In this document: in pieces, positions 15,899 through 25,330 of the stretch
Numbering within the stretch: position 1 is the first letter of the stretch
Layout of the letters: every line of letters starts with the position of its first letter
Assembly: GCA_039815505.1 (NCBI GenBank)
Contig: JBCBZE010000001.1
Span: forward strand, 1 to 48,471
Direction of reading: 5' to 3'
Origin: CANLWN01 sp039815505
GTDB taxonomy: Bacteria > Bacteroidota > Bacteroidia > Flavobacteriales > Flavobacteriaceae
DNA: 48,471 bases
Notes under the pieces: generated by a model
Seen by the model: the letters and a program-made list of their open reading frames with translations, nothing else
Database searches by the model: none
What the model was told of the DNA's origin: nothing
Program-made: the position numbers and the translations under genes

Positions 15899-16364
15899 AA
15901 TAGAGCGCAAATTTTTGGTAAACTCCAAAGCATTTAAAGCGGAAGCTTTTTTCTACGAACGTATTGTTCAAGGGTTTCTAAACACACATCCGGAACGTAC
16001 TGTTCGTGTACGGATCAAAGGAGATATGGGTTTTTTAACCGTGAAGGGAAAATCCAATAAAGAAGGCACCAGCCGTTTTGAATGGGAAAAGGAAATCAAA
16101 GTTTCCGAAGCGCAAGCACTGTTAGCCCTGTGCGAACACGGGATTGTGGATAAAGTAAGATATTCCATAAATGTAAAAAACCATATTTTTGAGGTAGATG
16201 AGTTTTTTGGCGAGAATAAAGGATTGATTATTGCCGAAATAGAACTGGAGCGGGAAGACGAAAAATTCGAAAGACCTCAATGGCTGGGCAATGAGGTAAC
16301 AGGGGAAATCAAATATTACAATTCACAGATAAGCAAGCAACCTTATAAAAATTGGAAAAAATGA
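15891..16364 (+). CDS. CYTH domain protein
   Basis: 157 residues. The family signature EIERKFLV opens the protein, and alternating charged strands (RTVRVRIKGDMGFLTVKGK, FEWEKEI, EVDEFFGENKGLIIAEIELE) form the triphosphate tunnel. Bacterial relatives hydrolyse inorganic triphosphate or similar compounds; the true substrate here is unknown. The start overlaps the upstream gene by 8 bases and the stop overlaps the lipoprotein gene as ATGA. Confidence 0.9.
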   Translation: MIEIERKFLVNSKAFKAEAFFYERIVQGFLNTHPERTVRVRIKGDMGFLTVKGKSNKEGTSRFEWEKEIKVSEAQALLALCEHGIVDKVRYSINVKNHIFEVDEFFGENKGLIIAEIELEREDEKFERPQWLGNEVTGEIKYYNSQISKQPYKNWKK

Positions 16365-16858
16365 GGCATATAATTGTACTGATAACTTTTGTGGTTTTCT
16401 TCTCTTGCAAAGAGTCACGGGAATCACATATTGAAGAAACTACGGTTACGGAAAAGTTAGATGATACCAAAACTGTAAAGCAAACCAAAGATGAACTTAC
16501 GGCGAAAGGGTTCCAGATCTTTGAATATGTAGATGAAAAAAGCAAGGATACCGTACTTATGCAGCAGTATTTTATAGCATTCCTCAAAAGCGGGCCCAAT
16601 CGTTCACAGAACAAAGCCGAAACGGATAGTCTACAGATATTGCACTTGGAACATTTGGGGAGAATGTATGAACTGGGATATGCAGATATCTCGGGACCTT
16701 TTGGTGATGACGGGGAGATAAGGGGAATTACTATTTATAACACGCCTACTTTGCAAATGGCGGACAGTCTAGCAAACTCCGATCCAATGGTAAAGGCTGG
16801 CAGATTGGTCATTGAGATGCACCCATGGTGGGCAGCTAAAGGCTTTCCGTTGCGCTAA
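16361..16858 (+). CDS. YCII-like domain lipoprotein
   Basis: 165 residues from the ATG overlapping the CYTH stop. A lipoprotein signal (MRHIIVLITFVVFFSC) puts the lipid on Cys16. The mature part from about residue 65 resembles a YCII/YciI domain: QYFIAFLKSGPNRSQ, HLGRMYELGYADISGPFGDDGEIRG, then SDPMVKAGRLVIEMHPWW. YciI-like proteins are usually cytoplasmic, so a membrane-anchored one is unusual. The 3' end overlaps the convergent transporter gene by 23 bases. Confidence 0.75.
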   Translation: MRHIIVLITFVVFFSCKESRESHIEETTVTEKLDDTKTVKQTKDELTAKGFQIFEYVDEKSKDTVLMQQYFIAFLKSGPNRSQNKAETDSLQILHLEHLGRMYELGYADISGPFGDDGEIRGITIYNTPTLQMADSLANSDPMVKAGRLVIEMHPWWAAKGFPLR

Positions 16859-17963
16859 CTTTGTACTTTCCTTTTTTGGAGGCGAAACCTAACCCCCATA
16901 TCCTTTTTACCAGTACTGGTAAGAACCCTATAAAAAGGAGTGCCAAGGCTAGGATAAAAATAGGATATATGCTAGAAAAAACAGCCCCTCCGGAGAAAAC
17001 ACCAAGAATCAATATAGTGGAAAATGGAAAAGATAGGGCCAGGATATTTATGGCGAAATTCCCGTTGAACGTCTTCTTATCCTCTGAAACGTTCTTTTCC
17101 AGATCCATTATAGATGAGATATGCGCAAATGGCCAAAAACTGCAGGCACTCAATGCCAAGGCCAATACCAAAAGGATTTCGTTTTGTACCCTTACTCCCG
17201 AGAGGGTTATGAAAAAGCCGCTTACAAGTACTGCTATACCAGCTCGCACGGATAGCAATGATACTAATTGCAGTAATTGATTTTTCCTTATTTTGACAGA
17301 AAGGCCAATAAAGAGGAGCACTAAGGGGGTCATTATAGTGCTTAACCTTAATACTGTATCACTTATAAAAATTGGCAATGACTCCAAAGATAATCCCAAG
17401 AACACCAAAATCAAGGCAATGACTATAAAGATGTTTACGGGTTCGGAAATCATTGCCAAAAACAAAGACTTTAATTTGGAGCGACTGTTATTTTTTACTT
17501 TGGAATGTAATCTATAATGCCAATTCATTGCAATGACATAAAGTATGATCAACACAAACACTTTGTTCCCCAGATCGGTCATAGCGGCCTTTGCCAAGTA
17601 GTACTCTCCCAAAAACTCCAGAACAAAGGGAAAGCAGGAAAGCCCAGGAGCAAGAGACGGCAACAAGATGCGTGCGGTCCTAAATGTAGGGGTATTCTTT
17701 TTTATGCCCAGCAAGGGCAATATATAAGGAAAACCAATAAAGAGTAGAATGTTAAAGAAAAGTCCAATAAAGGGCAGTATAAGTAGTCCCGCATCTATAG
17801 TTACCTCTAAAAGGGCAATAAAAATTGTTGCTGGTAAGGCTAGATTCAGAATTATTTTTTTTATCCCTGAAATTTCCTCCTTGGAGTTGAATTTTAGTTT
17901 CAGTAGCACACCAATTAGGATAAAAAGAATAAAGGTGACGGTTTTTTGTAGTGTAAGTTCCAT
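16836..17963 (-). CDS. AEC family transporter
   Basis: 375 residues with about ten hydrophobic helices in two similar halves, as in auxin-efflux-carrier permeases. The conserved start IGVLLKLKF...KIILNLALPATIFIALL is clear, as is the loop between the halves. Members export or exchange small organic acids and amino acids. It begins 6 bases after the Tat-exported aminotransferase, so the pair is one operon and may handle the same compound. Confidence 0.85.
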   Translation of the reverse strand: MELTLQKTVTFILFILIGVLLKLKFNSKEEISGIKKIILNLALPATIFIALLEVTIDAGLLILPFIGLFFNILLFIGFPYILPLLGIKKNTPTFRTARILLPSLAPGLSCFPFVLEFLGEYYLAKAAMTDLGNKVFVLIILYVIAMNWHYRLHSKVKNNSRSKLKSLFLAMISEPVNIFIVIALILVFLGLSLESLPIFISDTVLRLSTIMTPLVLLFIGLSVKIRKNQLLQLVSLLSVRAGIAVLVSGFFITLSGVRVQNEILLVLALALSACSFWPFAHISSIMDLEKNVSEDKKTFNGNFAINILALSFPFSTILILGVFSGGAVFSSIYPIFILALALLFIGFLPVLVKRIWGLGFASKKGKYKVSATESL

Positions 17964-17969
17964 GGATAC

Positions 17970-19163
17970 TTACGCCAATACTTCATTTAACGCGGCGGTA
18001 AAGATTTTCATCTCATCCAAGGTCCCCATACTGACACGGCACCAGTTTTTATCCATGAATTCAAATGCCCTTACACCTACCTTACGCTCCAACATCTTTT
18101 CCAGAAACAACTTCCCTTCCATTTCTATGGGAAAAATAACGAAACTGGTAAAGGAGGTAACATAATCGTACCCCATCTTTTCCAGACTGCGGTAAACGTA
18201 TTCCCTAGCTTCTGCATTTAAGGCTCGGGATTTGTCTTGAAAGGCGACATCATCCATACTTGCGAGAGCCGCATATATAGAGGTATAGGAAATTCCCATT
18301 CCGCCACGGGTAATCTTTCGTATTTTATCCAAGGTTTTGGTCTGGGCCATGATATAACCCACTCGTAAACCTGCCATTCCATGGATTTTAGAGAAGGTAC
18401 GTGCAATAATTACATCTTTACCCTCACCAATAAGGGAAACCATACTTTTTTTGGCACCATCTTCAAGAAAATCAAGATAGGCCTCGTCTATAAATACCGT
18501 AACTTTTTCGGAAATACGGGAACAAAAATCCAAAAGTTCTTCATGGCTAGTTAAACTACCTGTTGGATTGTTCGGGTTGCAGATATAAATCAATTTGGTG
18601 TCTTCATCTATGGCCGCTTCCATTGCCTTTAAATCATGGGACCAATCTTCTTTTAACGGTACGGCTTTCCATGATGCACCGGTAGCTTCAGCTACCTGAA
18701 TTAGGGACATGTATGAGGGATCTGCCGAAACTACATTGCCACCGTTCATGAACAATACCATAGCAGTTTTTTCCAATAGATCGGAAGAACCTGGACCCAT
18801 CATTATGTTTTCAGCCTTTATCCCTTCTTTTAAGGCGATCTTATCCATTAATTGGAACAACTCTCGCCAGGCATAACGATTTCCTTTGTCGGCAACCGTT
18901 TTAAGTGCTTCTACGGCCATTGGAGAAGGGCCATATGGATTTTCATTGGCATTCAGCTTGGCCAACAAAACTTCGGAATCGAGAAAACCTTCGGTAATAT
19001 ATTCCTTGAAAAAAGGACTATACAATGTATTGCCATGAGCATCGAACCGTAAAGTTGCTTTGGGCACTTCGCCAAAGCCAAGGTGTGGAAATAAAGTCAT
19101 GCCACCGGCGGTCAGGAGACCGGTTTTTATCCAATCCCTACGATTTAAGTTGTTCCTTCCCAT
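17970..19163 (-). CDS. Tat-exported PLP-dependent aminotransferase, HisC-like
   Basis: 397 residues. Residues 1-31 form a twin-arginine signal: NLNRRDWIKTGLLTAGGMTLFP. The rest is a class I/II aminotransferase: NENPYGPSP near 73, NPNNPTGS, the YLDF region, and the PLP Lys in RTFSKIHGMAGLRVGY. It resembles histidinol-phosphate aminotransferase, but export to the periplasm argues against histidine synthesis. Tat export fits a protein folded with its cofactor. An AEC permease gene follows 6 bases later. Confidence 0.88.
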   Translation of the reverse strand: MGRNNLNRRDWIKTGLLTAGGMTLFPHLGFGEVPKATLRFDAHGNTLYSPFFKEYITEGFLDSEVLLAKLNANENPYGPSPMAVEALKTVADKGNRYAWRELFQLMDKIALKEGIKAENIMMGPGSSDLLEKTAMVLFMNGGNVVSADPSYMSLIQVAEATGASWKAVPLKEDWSHDLKAMEAAIDEDTKLIYICNPNNPTGSLTSHEELLDFCSRISEKVTVFIDEAYLDFLEDGAKKSMVSLIGEGKDVIIARTFSKIHGMAGLRVGYIMAQTKTLDKIRKITRGGMGISYTSIYAALASMDDVAFQDKSRALNAEAREYVYRSLEKMGYDYVTSFTSFVIFPIEMEGKLFLEKMLERKVGVRAFEFMDKNWCRVSMGTLDEMKIFTAALNEVLA

Positions 19164-19319
19164 ACGTATAATTTTTTAAGTTAGCTATCAAACCTAAGTT
19201 AGAAACTAAACGAAATAAAACCTATGGTAAAACCATAAAAATCAGGCACTTAAATTGCGGATATAAAATTTTAAGCGGGTTTGATTTGTTAAAAAGCAAA
19301 AAGAAGGCGTTAAGCGGTG

Positions 19320-19715
19320 TTATTTTGCCAAAATCCCATCCTTTTCAATCAATGGAATAGGTGAAAGTTGGTTTTCGCGGATGGTATTTTTTTCGAAAAG
19401 ATATTTTTTCTCGTACAGTTTGTCATCAGCATAGAATGTAACAAAGAATTCATTGTTTAAACTAAAGACATCTTCCTGCAAAGGCTCTATTTTTTCAAAG
19501 GATTTAGCATTGACCACACCAATACCATGACGCATAATGGACGTTTTCCTTTCCCCATCATAACCCTTGGAAACGATTAGGACCATATCGATCTTGGAAT
19601 CGCGATCATTGAGTATATAGGCATTCCAATCCTTAGAGAGGAATTCATCGTTCCATTCATGCACTATGGCTACATATACATCTTTAATAATTGGGATTTC
19701 GATATCTTTTTTCAT
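19320..19715 (-). CDS. Conserved small protein downstream of pheS, unknown function
   Basis: 131 residues, soluble, no signal or membrane segment. It begins MKKDIEIPIIKDVYVAIVHEWN. It starts 5 bases after the pheS stop and must share its transcript. Relatives in flavobacterial genomes are, as I recall, sometimes labelled as a phenylalanyl-tRNA synthetase subunit merely by neighbourhood; no aminoacyl-tRNA synthetase motif is visible here. A role linked to PheS is possible but unproven. Confidence 0.75.
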   Translation of the reverse strand: MKKDIEIPIIKDVYVAIVHEWNDEFLSKDWNAYILNDRDSKIDMVLIVSKGYDGERKTSIMRHGIGVVNAKSFEKIEPLQEDVFSLNNEFFVTFYADDKLYEKKYLFEKNTIRENQLSPIPLIEKDGILAK

Positions 19716-19720
19716 GGAAA

Positions 19721-20740
19721 CTAGAAAGCACTCTTGAACTGTTCTAAAAAGCGAACATCGTTTTCGCTAAGTAAACGGATGTCGGAAATTTGATGGAGCA
19801 GTAATGCTATTCTATCTATGCCCATGCCAAAGGCAAAGCCGGAATATGTATGGGCATCTATACCACAGTTCTCAAGCACATTGGGGTCAACCATACCACA
19901 CCCCATAATTTCTAGCCAACCGGTACCTTTGGTCATTTTATAATCGGTTTCTGTTTCAAGACCCCAATATACATCTACCTCTGCACTTGGCTCCGTAAAA
20001 GGGAAGTAAGAGGGCCTTAGGCGAATTTTTGATTTCCCAAACAGTTCTGTCGTGAAAAATTGCAATGTCTGTTTTAAGTCTGCAAAGGAAACATTCTTGT
20101 CTATATAAAGACCTTCTACTTGGTGAAAGAAACAATGTGATCTTGCAGATATGGCTTCATTGCGATATACTCTTCCTGGAGAGATTGTCCTGATAGGAGG
20201 TTGGTTGTTCTCCATATACCGTACTTGCACCGATGAGGTATGTGTACGTAAGAGCACATCGGGATTAGTCTGAATAAAAAAGGTATCCTGCATATCCCTG
20301 GCGGGGTGATACTCCGGAAGGTTCAAAGCGGTAAAATTATGCCAGTCATCCTCAATCTCCGGACCCTCGGATACGTTAAAACCGATTCTGGAGAAAATAT
20401 CAATGATTTGATTTTTTACAATGGAGATGGGATGTCTTGCCCCAATTTCGAGCAACTCCCCTGGACGGGTAAGATCTCCATAAATCCCTTTTTCATCGCT
20501 TTTGCTCTCTAGCGCTTCTCTTAGGGTAGCGACTTTTTTGCTCGCAATGTTTTTAAGCTGATTGATAGTTTGGCCGAACTCTTTCTTTTGATCATTGGGC
20601 ACGTCCTTGAATGCAGCAAAAAAATCATTTAGTAACCCTTTCTTTCCCAAATATTTAATTCTGAAAGCCTCTATATCCGCTACATTGGTAGAAGAGAATT
20701 TTTCTACCTCGGAAATATGTTCTTTTATCGTATCGATCAT
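19721..20740 (-). CDS. pheS: Phenylalanine-tRNA ligase alpha subunit
   Basis: 339 residues. Charges tRNA-Phe with phenylalanine as an alpha2-beta2 enzyme. An N-terminal coiled coil (residues 1-80) is followed by the class II core: motif 1 around VSEGPEIEDDWHNF, motif 2 RTISPGRVYRNEAISARSHCFFHQVEG, motif 3 GFAFGMGIDRIALLLHQISDIR. pheT is not next to it, as is common in Bacteroidota. Confidence 0.97.
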   Translation of the reverse strand: MIDTIKEHISEVEKFSSTNVADIEAFRIKYLGKKGLLNDFFAAFKDVPNDQKKEFGQTINQLKNIASKKVATLREALESKSDEKGIYGDLTRPGELLEIGARHPISIVKNQIIDIFSRIGFNVSEGPEIEDDWHNFTALNLPEYHPARDMQDTFFIQTNPDVLLRTHTSSVQVRYMENNQPPIRTISPGRVYRNEAISARSHCFFHQVEGLYIDKNVSFADLKQTLQFFTTELFGKSKIRLRPSYFPFTEPSAEVDVYWGLETETDYKMTKGTGWLEIMGCGMVDPNVLENCGIDAHTYSGFAFGMGIDRIALLLHQISDIRLLSENDVRFLEQFKSAF

Positions 20741-20834
20741 ATTGAAAAACTAAGAACAACAAATTTAAAACTTTTATGGGAGGCAGGATTATTTTAGGAA
20801 ATTAAAATGAGACGGGGAAGGGATTTATTTATAC

Positions 20835-22709
20835 TTAAGTATTGGGATACTTATCGCTCACATTGTCTTTTATCCAAACCAAGCAGTCCTCAAAATTCTC
20901 AAAAAGATGCTCTGTTGGAATTAAATCAGGAATAATATCGATACGTTCCATCATGTATTTGGGCTGTTTTAAAACATTGACCAAAAGGACATCGATTTCG
21001 TTTTTTTTCAAGTCCAATAATACATCCTCTAGGGCATAAAGGCCTGATTGATCTATGTATTGCATCCTTTCCATTCGAATGATTACGCTTCTGGCCGTAT
21101 GGGGAATCTGAGTGGCCAATTGCTGAAAATCACTGGTAGACCCAAAGAACAAAGGGCCCTTAATATGCTTTATAAACACCTTTTCCTTTAAGTCTTTCGG
21201 AAACCGGGACTCATCTGCCCATGCTTTTTCCTCGATCAGTGGTTTTACATCTGACCGTTCCGAAGTAATGTCCCCCATTTTTTTCATGAACATAAGGGAG
21301 GCGATTATCAAACCGATCCCAACGGCATACACTAAATTCCAAACGGAAGATAATACCAATACAACCAGCATAATTATTACTTCCGAACTTAATTTTATGG
21401 GCCCTAACTTTAAATCCTTGGGTAAACTTGGGATAGCTCTTAAACCTTTGTAATCCATAACGCCGATTCCTACGGTAACCAAAATACCGGCCAGTACCGC
21501 TGCTGGAATCTGGGAAGCAACCGGCCCTAGGGCAAGCAGTATGATCAACAGGATAATACCTGCAATCATACCGGATATTTTTGTTTTTCCGCCGGCATTA
21601 ATATTTACTACTGTGCGTATGGTGGCCCCGGCACCGGGGATGCCACCAAAAATAGCAGCAATACTGTTTCCAATACCTTGTCCTACCAATTCCTTATTGG
21701 GTTTGTGTTTGGTTTTGGTCATATTATCGGCGACTACCGAGGTCAATAGGGAATCAATTGCTCCTAACAAGGCCAAGGTCAAGGCCGTAAAGATATAGGG
21801 TGTAATGCTGCTTAAGCTAAATTGTGCAAATATTCTTAAATTGGGTAAGGGAAGCCCTTCTGGAATTTTTTCGATAGGTCTATAATCGAAGTCAAAGCCA
21901 TAGGCAATTCCGGAAACGATTAACAGGGCCACGAGGGTACTGGGAATGGCCGTAGTAATTCTTTTAAAACCGTAAATAATGATAATGGTCGCCATTGCCA
22001 ATCCAAGTTCCAACCAATTTATATTGTTGAAGGCCCTTGGCAAAACTCGTATGGTACCCACCACGCCCGAGACCTCTTTTGCGGCCAGGGTCTCGGCCTC
22101 CGCCATAATGTCTTTCTGGGTCGTCTCCCCAGCTCTTTTTATGGTCTCCTTAAAATCTTCGAGTACCAGAATACCTTCCCCAGCTTCATCTTTCAGTATG
22201 TTTTCAAGGATAAGTTGTTCCGCTTCAGGTATAAATTTACTGACTAGCTTTACGTCCTCTTTGGGATAATATCCCACCGCCGGGAGAATTTGGGTTACTA
22301 GAATAATAACACCAATGGCGGTCATAAAACCGGAAACGACAGGATAAGGGATATATTTTATATATTTTCCAAGCCCAATAAGCCCAAGACCAATTTGCAT
22401 AAGACCCGCTAAAAGAAAAACAGTCAAGATGGCCGGTAATGCTTTATTTACATCGCCGTCATTAACCGAGATGATACTTGCGATAACTATCATGCTTACC
22501 GCGGTCATGGGTGCGGTAGGGCCCGAAATTTGAGTATTGGTACCTCCGAATAGAGCTGCAAAAAAACTAATAAAAATAGCCCCATAAATTCCGGCACTTG
22601 GCCCTAGTCCAGAACTTACACCAAAAGCCAAGGCTAAAGGTAAAGCTACGATTCCCGCTGTGATGCCACCAAAAAGATCTCCTTTAATATTGGAAAACAG
22701 TTTAGTCAT
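20835..22709 (-). CDS. SulP-family anion transporter with STAS domain
   Basis: 624 residues from the ATG at MTKLFSNIKGDLFGG; an upstream GTG would add 13 residues. The SulP entry motif FGGITAGIVALPLALAFGVSSGLGP and a series of hydrophobic helices fill residues 1-480. A charged insert of about 70 residues (EAEQLILENILKDEAGEG...) splits the transport region. The C-terminal STAS domain has IDQSGLYALEDVL. It lies 101 bases after the carbonic anhydrase, so bicarbonate is the likely substrate; sulphate is the alternative. Confidence 0.9.
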   Translation of the reverse strand: MTKLFSNIKGDLFGGITAGIVALPLALAFGVSSGLGPSAGIYGAIFISFFAALFGGTNTQISGPTAPMTAVSMIVIASIISVNDGDVNKALPAILTVFLLAGLMQIGLGLIGLGKYIKYIPYPVVSGFMTAIGVIILVTQILPAVGYYPKEDVKLVSKFIPEAEQLILENILKDEAGEGILVLEDFKETIKRAGETTQKDIMAEAETLAAKEVSGVVGTIRVLPRAFNNINWLELGLAMATIIIIYGFKRITTAIPSTLVALLIVSGIAYGFDFDYRPIEKIPEGLPLPNLRIFAQFSLSSITPYIFTALTLALLGAIDSLLTSVVADNMTKTKHKPNKELVGQGIGNSIAAIFGGIPGAGATIRTVVNINAGGKTKISGMIAGIILLIILLALGPVASQIPAAVLAGILVTVGIGVMDYKGLRAIPSLPKDLKLGPIKLSSEVIIMLVVLVLSSVWNLVYAVGIGLIIASLMFMKKMGDITSERSDVKPLIEEKAWADESRFPKDLKEKVFIKHIKGPLFFGSTSDFQQLATQIPHTARSVIIRMERMQYIDQSGLYALEDVLLDLKKNEIDVLLVNVLKQPKYMMERIDIIPDLIPTEHLFENFEDCLVWIKDNVSDKYPNT

Positions 22710-22810
22710 GATGATTTGATAGTAAGACTTTAATTTAGCATTTTTCACTAAACAGAAAAGGCCAATTTTATGTTAAATAATGGCCTAAATCCCTCACGTT
22801 ATTGAACGGA

Positions 22811-23437
22811 TTAAAAAAAGGATACTTTTCCGTTGGCAATGTCGTACATTGCCCCAACAATACTAATTTCACCTTGATCTTCCATTTCCTCTAGAACAGG
22901 GCTTTGTTTTCTGATATTTTCAATGGTAAGATGTACGTTGGTTACGGCTACATCGTTGACAAATGATAGGTTTTGGGAGTTTCGTAAAGCGGCATCCTGG
23001 GGTTGTTTTACCGCGTCCACAGCAGGCTTGATCTTACTTACCAATGCCGTAAGGTTTCCAAGTTTGGCATCGTCACAAGCACCTTTTACCGCACCACAAC
23101 TGGTATGGCCAAGAACAACCACTACTTTGGTTCCCGCTAGTTTACAAGCAAACTCTATACTACCCAAAATATCTTCGTTTACAATGTTTCCAGCAACTCG
23201 GGCGCTAAAAATATCGCCAACACCTTGGTCAAAAATAAGTTCTGCGGATACTCTGGAATCTATGCAGCTCAAAATTGTAGCAAACGGGTATTGGCCAGAT
23301 ATCGTATCTTTTACCTGATCCAATAAATTCCTATGGACCGCGGTGTTGTCCAAAAATCGCTGGTTCCCTTCCTTTAACATTTCTATTGCGGTAATGGGGG
23401 TCATCGCCGCCTGGGTTTCCTTTGTTTGTGCTTTCAT
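22811..23437 (-). CDS. Beta-class carbonic anhydrase
   Basis: 208 residues. Interconverts CO2 and bicarbonate. The zinc site is complete: LSCIDSRVSAE (Cys, with the Asp-Arg dyad) and LGHTSCGAVKGACD (His and Cys). It has no obvious signal peptide. It lies between two SulP transporter genes on the same strand, an arrangement that suggests bicarbonate uptake and supply for anaplerotic carboxylation. Confidence 0.95.
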   Translation of the reverse strand: MKAQTKETQAAMTPITAIEMLKEGNQRFLDNTAVHRNLLDQVKDTISGQYPFATILSCIDSRVSAELIFDQGVGDIFSARVAGNIVNEDILGSIEFACKLAGTKVVVVLGHTSCGAVKGACDDAKLGNLTALVSKIKPAVDAVKQPQDAALRNSQNLSFVNDVAVTNVHLTIENIRKQSPVLEEMEDQGEISIVGAMYDIANGKVSFF

Positions 23438-23473
23438 TCTTAGTATATTTTATGGGTTGAAGGAATTATATCT

Positions 23474-23685
23474 TTACTTCCTACTTGGCGTCATCGATAA
23501 TGTTACATCTAGCTTGTCCACAAACTTATTGACGTCCGGTTTAATAGGTGAATGGTCTTGGTCTCCAACGTATAACAAATCTATATTATTTTTTAATAGA
23601 TAGTTAGATAAGTTCTTATTAGAGCTTTCGTTATGTTCAAGGACATATTCGATTGTTTTTCTATTTTCCCATGATCATTTTATTT
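23474..23685 (-). pseudogene. Frameshifted small ORF remnant between SulP and carbonic anhydrase
   Basis: On the minus strand a stop-free frame of 67 codons (23474-23674) ends in TAA and reads like protein: NRKTIEYVLEHNESSNK, then NIDLLYVGDQDHSPIKPDV, then NKFVDKLDVTLSMTPSRK. It has no start codon. Just upstream an ATG (MG, then stop) lies in another frame; removing one A from the AAAA run at 23662-23667 would join them. It starts a few bases after the SulP stop. I do not recognise the family; the IDLLYVG stretch faintly recalls universal stress proteins. It may be a decayed gene or a sequencing indel. Confidence 0.4.
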
Positions 23686-25265
23686 CATGCGGATTTGGGT
23701 CTTAGCTTGAAGAACTCTATGAAGCTCTCCGGGTTTTCAACAGCACCGCGCTCAGAAATTAAATGTATGTCGATATTTCTTTCTTTTGCCTTGAACGCAA
23801 AATCATCAAGAATTTCTATAATGTCATTATCGAGGTATCTTGTTTTCCTTACGTCCAATTCCAAATAGGTATCACGGGGCAAATTGTCCAACTCTTTCAA
23901 AATGGCCCCCTTGTTGAAAAAGGTAACCTCTTCCGCCAATGTCATCTTGATCCTATGTTTGCCATTGCTTTTGTCCTCAATATGTAGAAAATGTGAGTTT
24001 TGAAAACTTTTTATCAAAATGACAATAATCCCTACTGCCAGTCCCATACCAATGCCGATAAGGAGATCGGTAAATATGATTCCCAAAACGGTAACGGTGA
24101 ATGGAATAAATTGTTTCCAACCCAGTTGGTACATTTTTTTGAACAATGCGGGTTTGGCCAATTTATAACCTACTATGAACAGGATGGCCGCTAATACGGA
24201 AAGGGGGATCATGTTCAATAGCCTTGGAATCAGTATTACGGAAATCAAAAGGAAGAAACCGTGCACAATAGCCGATATTTTAGTTCGCCCTCCCGATTGG
24301 ATGTTGGCGGAACTTCTTACAATTACCTGTGTTATAGGCAATCCACCGATCATTCCGGAAATCATGTTCCCCGTTCCCTGCGCCAATAACTCCCTATTGG
24401 TGGGTGTAACGCGTTTTTGAGGGTCTAACTTGTCCGTTGCTTCAACACACAAGAGTGTTTCTAAACTGGCAACGAGCGCAATGGTAAAAGCGGTTATCCA
24501 TATTTGTGGGTTGGTAACCCCCGAAAAGTTGGGAAAACTGAACTGTCCAAAAAAGGAAGCCGCATCTTCCGGGATAGGAACATTTACCAATTGCTTCGAG
24601 GAAATGCTCCATGTCTCCGTATCTTTTGTCAAAATAAAGAAGATAATACCCAATGCTACGGCCACAAGAGGTCCTTGTACCAATTGAAATATTTTTGCTT
24701 TTTTGGTCAACACCTTATCCCAAAGTATTAAAATAAATAACCCTATTATAGCAACGATCGTAGATCCAGGACTAATGTAATTAAGTGAGTTGATAATTTC
24801 GGAAAAGGTATTCTCACCATCTATCTGAAAAAATGCAAAATCCCCTTCCGGGTCGGCATTATACCCAAAAAAATGTGGGATCTGTTTTAATATGATAATG
24901 ATACCTATTCCGGTGAGCATTCCCTTAATAACCGATGATGGAAAATAATACCCAATAATACCTGCCTTAAGGATACCGAAGATCAATTGAATGGCACCAC
25001 CAAGTACAACGGCCAATAAAAAGTTTTGATACCCTCCCAAAGTTCCTATGGCGGTCAATACAATCGCGGCCAAACCAGCGGCAGGGCCACTTACCCCAAT
25101 CTGCGAGCCACTTAAAGCACCGACCACTATTCCTCCGACAATTCCTGCTATTAACCCAGAAAACAATGGGGCCCCACTGGCCAATGCAATACCCAAACAC
25201 AGTGGTAAAGCAACAAAAAATACGACGATACTGGCGGGTAAGTCGTTCCTTAATGATTTAAACAT
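23685..25265 (-). CDS. SulP-family anion transporter, BicA-like
   Basis: 526 residues. The start LPASIVVFFVALPLCLGIALASGAPLFSGLIAGIVGG and about ten further hydrophobic helices are typical SulP. NRELLAQGTGNMISGMIGGLPITQVIVRSSAN is the conserved loop. The C-terminal STAS-like domain (residues about 440-520) has LDNDIIEIL where many STAS domains have a Ser, so classical Ser phosphorylation is unlikely. It is upstream of the carbonic anhydrase on the same strand and differs in subfamily from the transporter at 20835. Confidence 0.88.
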   Translation of the reverse strand: MFKSLRNDLPASIVVFFVALPLCLGIALASGAPLFSGLIAGIVGGIVVGALSGSQIGVSGPAAGLAAIVLTAIGTLGGYQNFLLAVVLGGAIQLIFGILKAGIIGYYFPSSVIKGMLTGIGIIIILKQIPHFFGYNADPEGDFAFFQIDGENTFSEIINSLNYISPGSTIVAIIGLFILILWDKVLTKKAKIFQLVQGPLVAVALGIIFFILTKDTETWSISSKQLVNVPIPEDAASFFGQFSFPNFSGVTNPQIWITAFTIALVASLETLLCVEATDKLDPQKRVTPTNRELLAQGTGNMISGMIGGLPITQVIVRSSANIQSGGRTKISAIVHGFFLLISVILIPRLLNMIPLSVLAAILFIVGYKLAKPALFKKMYQLGWKQFIPFTVTVLGIIFTDLLIGIGMGLAVGIIVILIKSFQNSHFLHIEDKSNGKHRIKMTLAEEVTFFNKGAILKELDNLPRDTYLELDVRKTRYLDNDIIEILDDFAFKAKERNIDIHLISERGAVENPESFIEFFKLRPKSA

Positions 25266-25330
25266 ATCAGAAGTTTTTAGTCTTTAAACTATAATTTAAA
25301 AACGGTTAGTTAAATAAAAGGACAGTTAAC

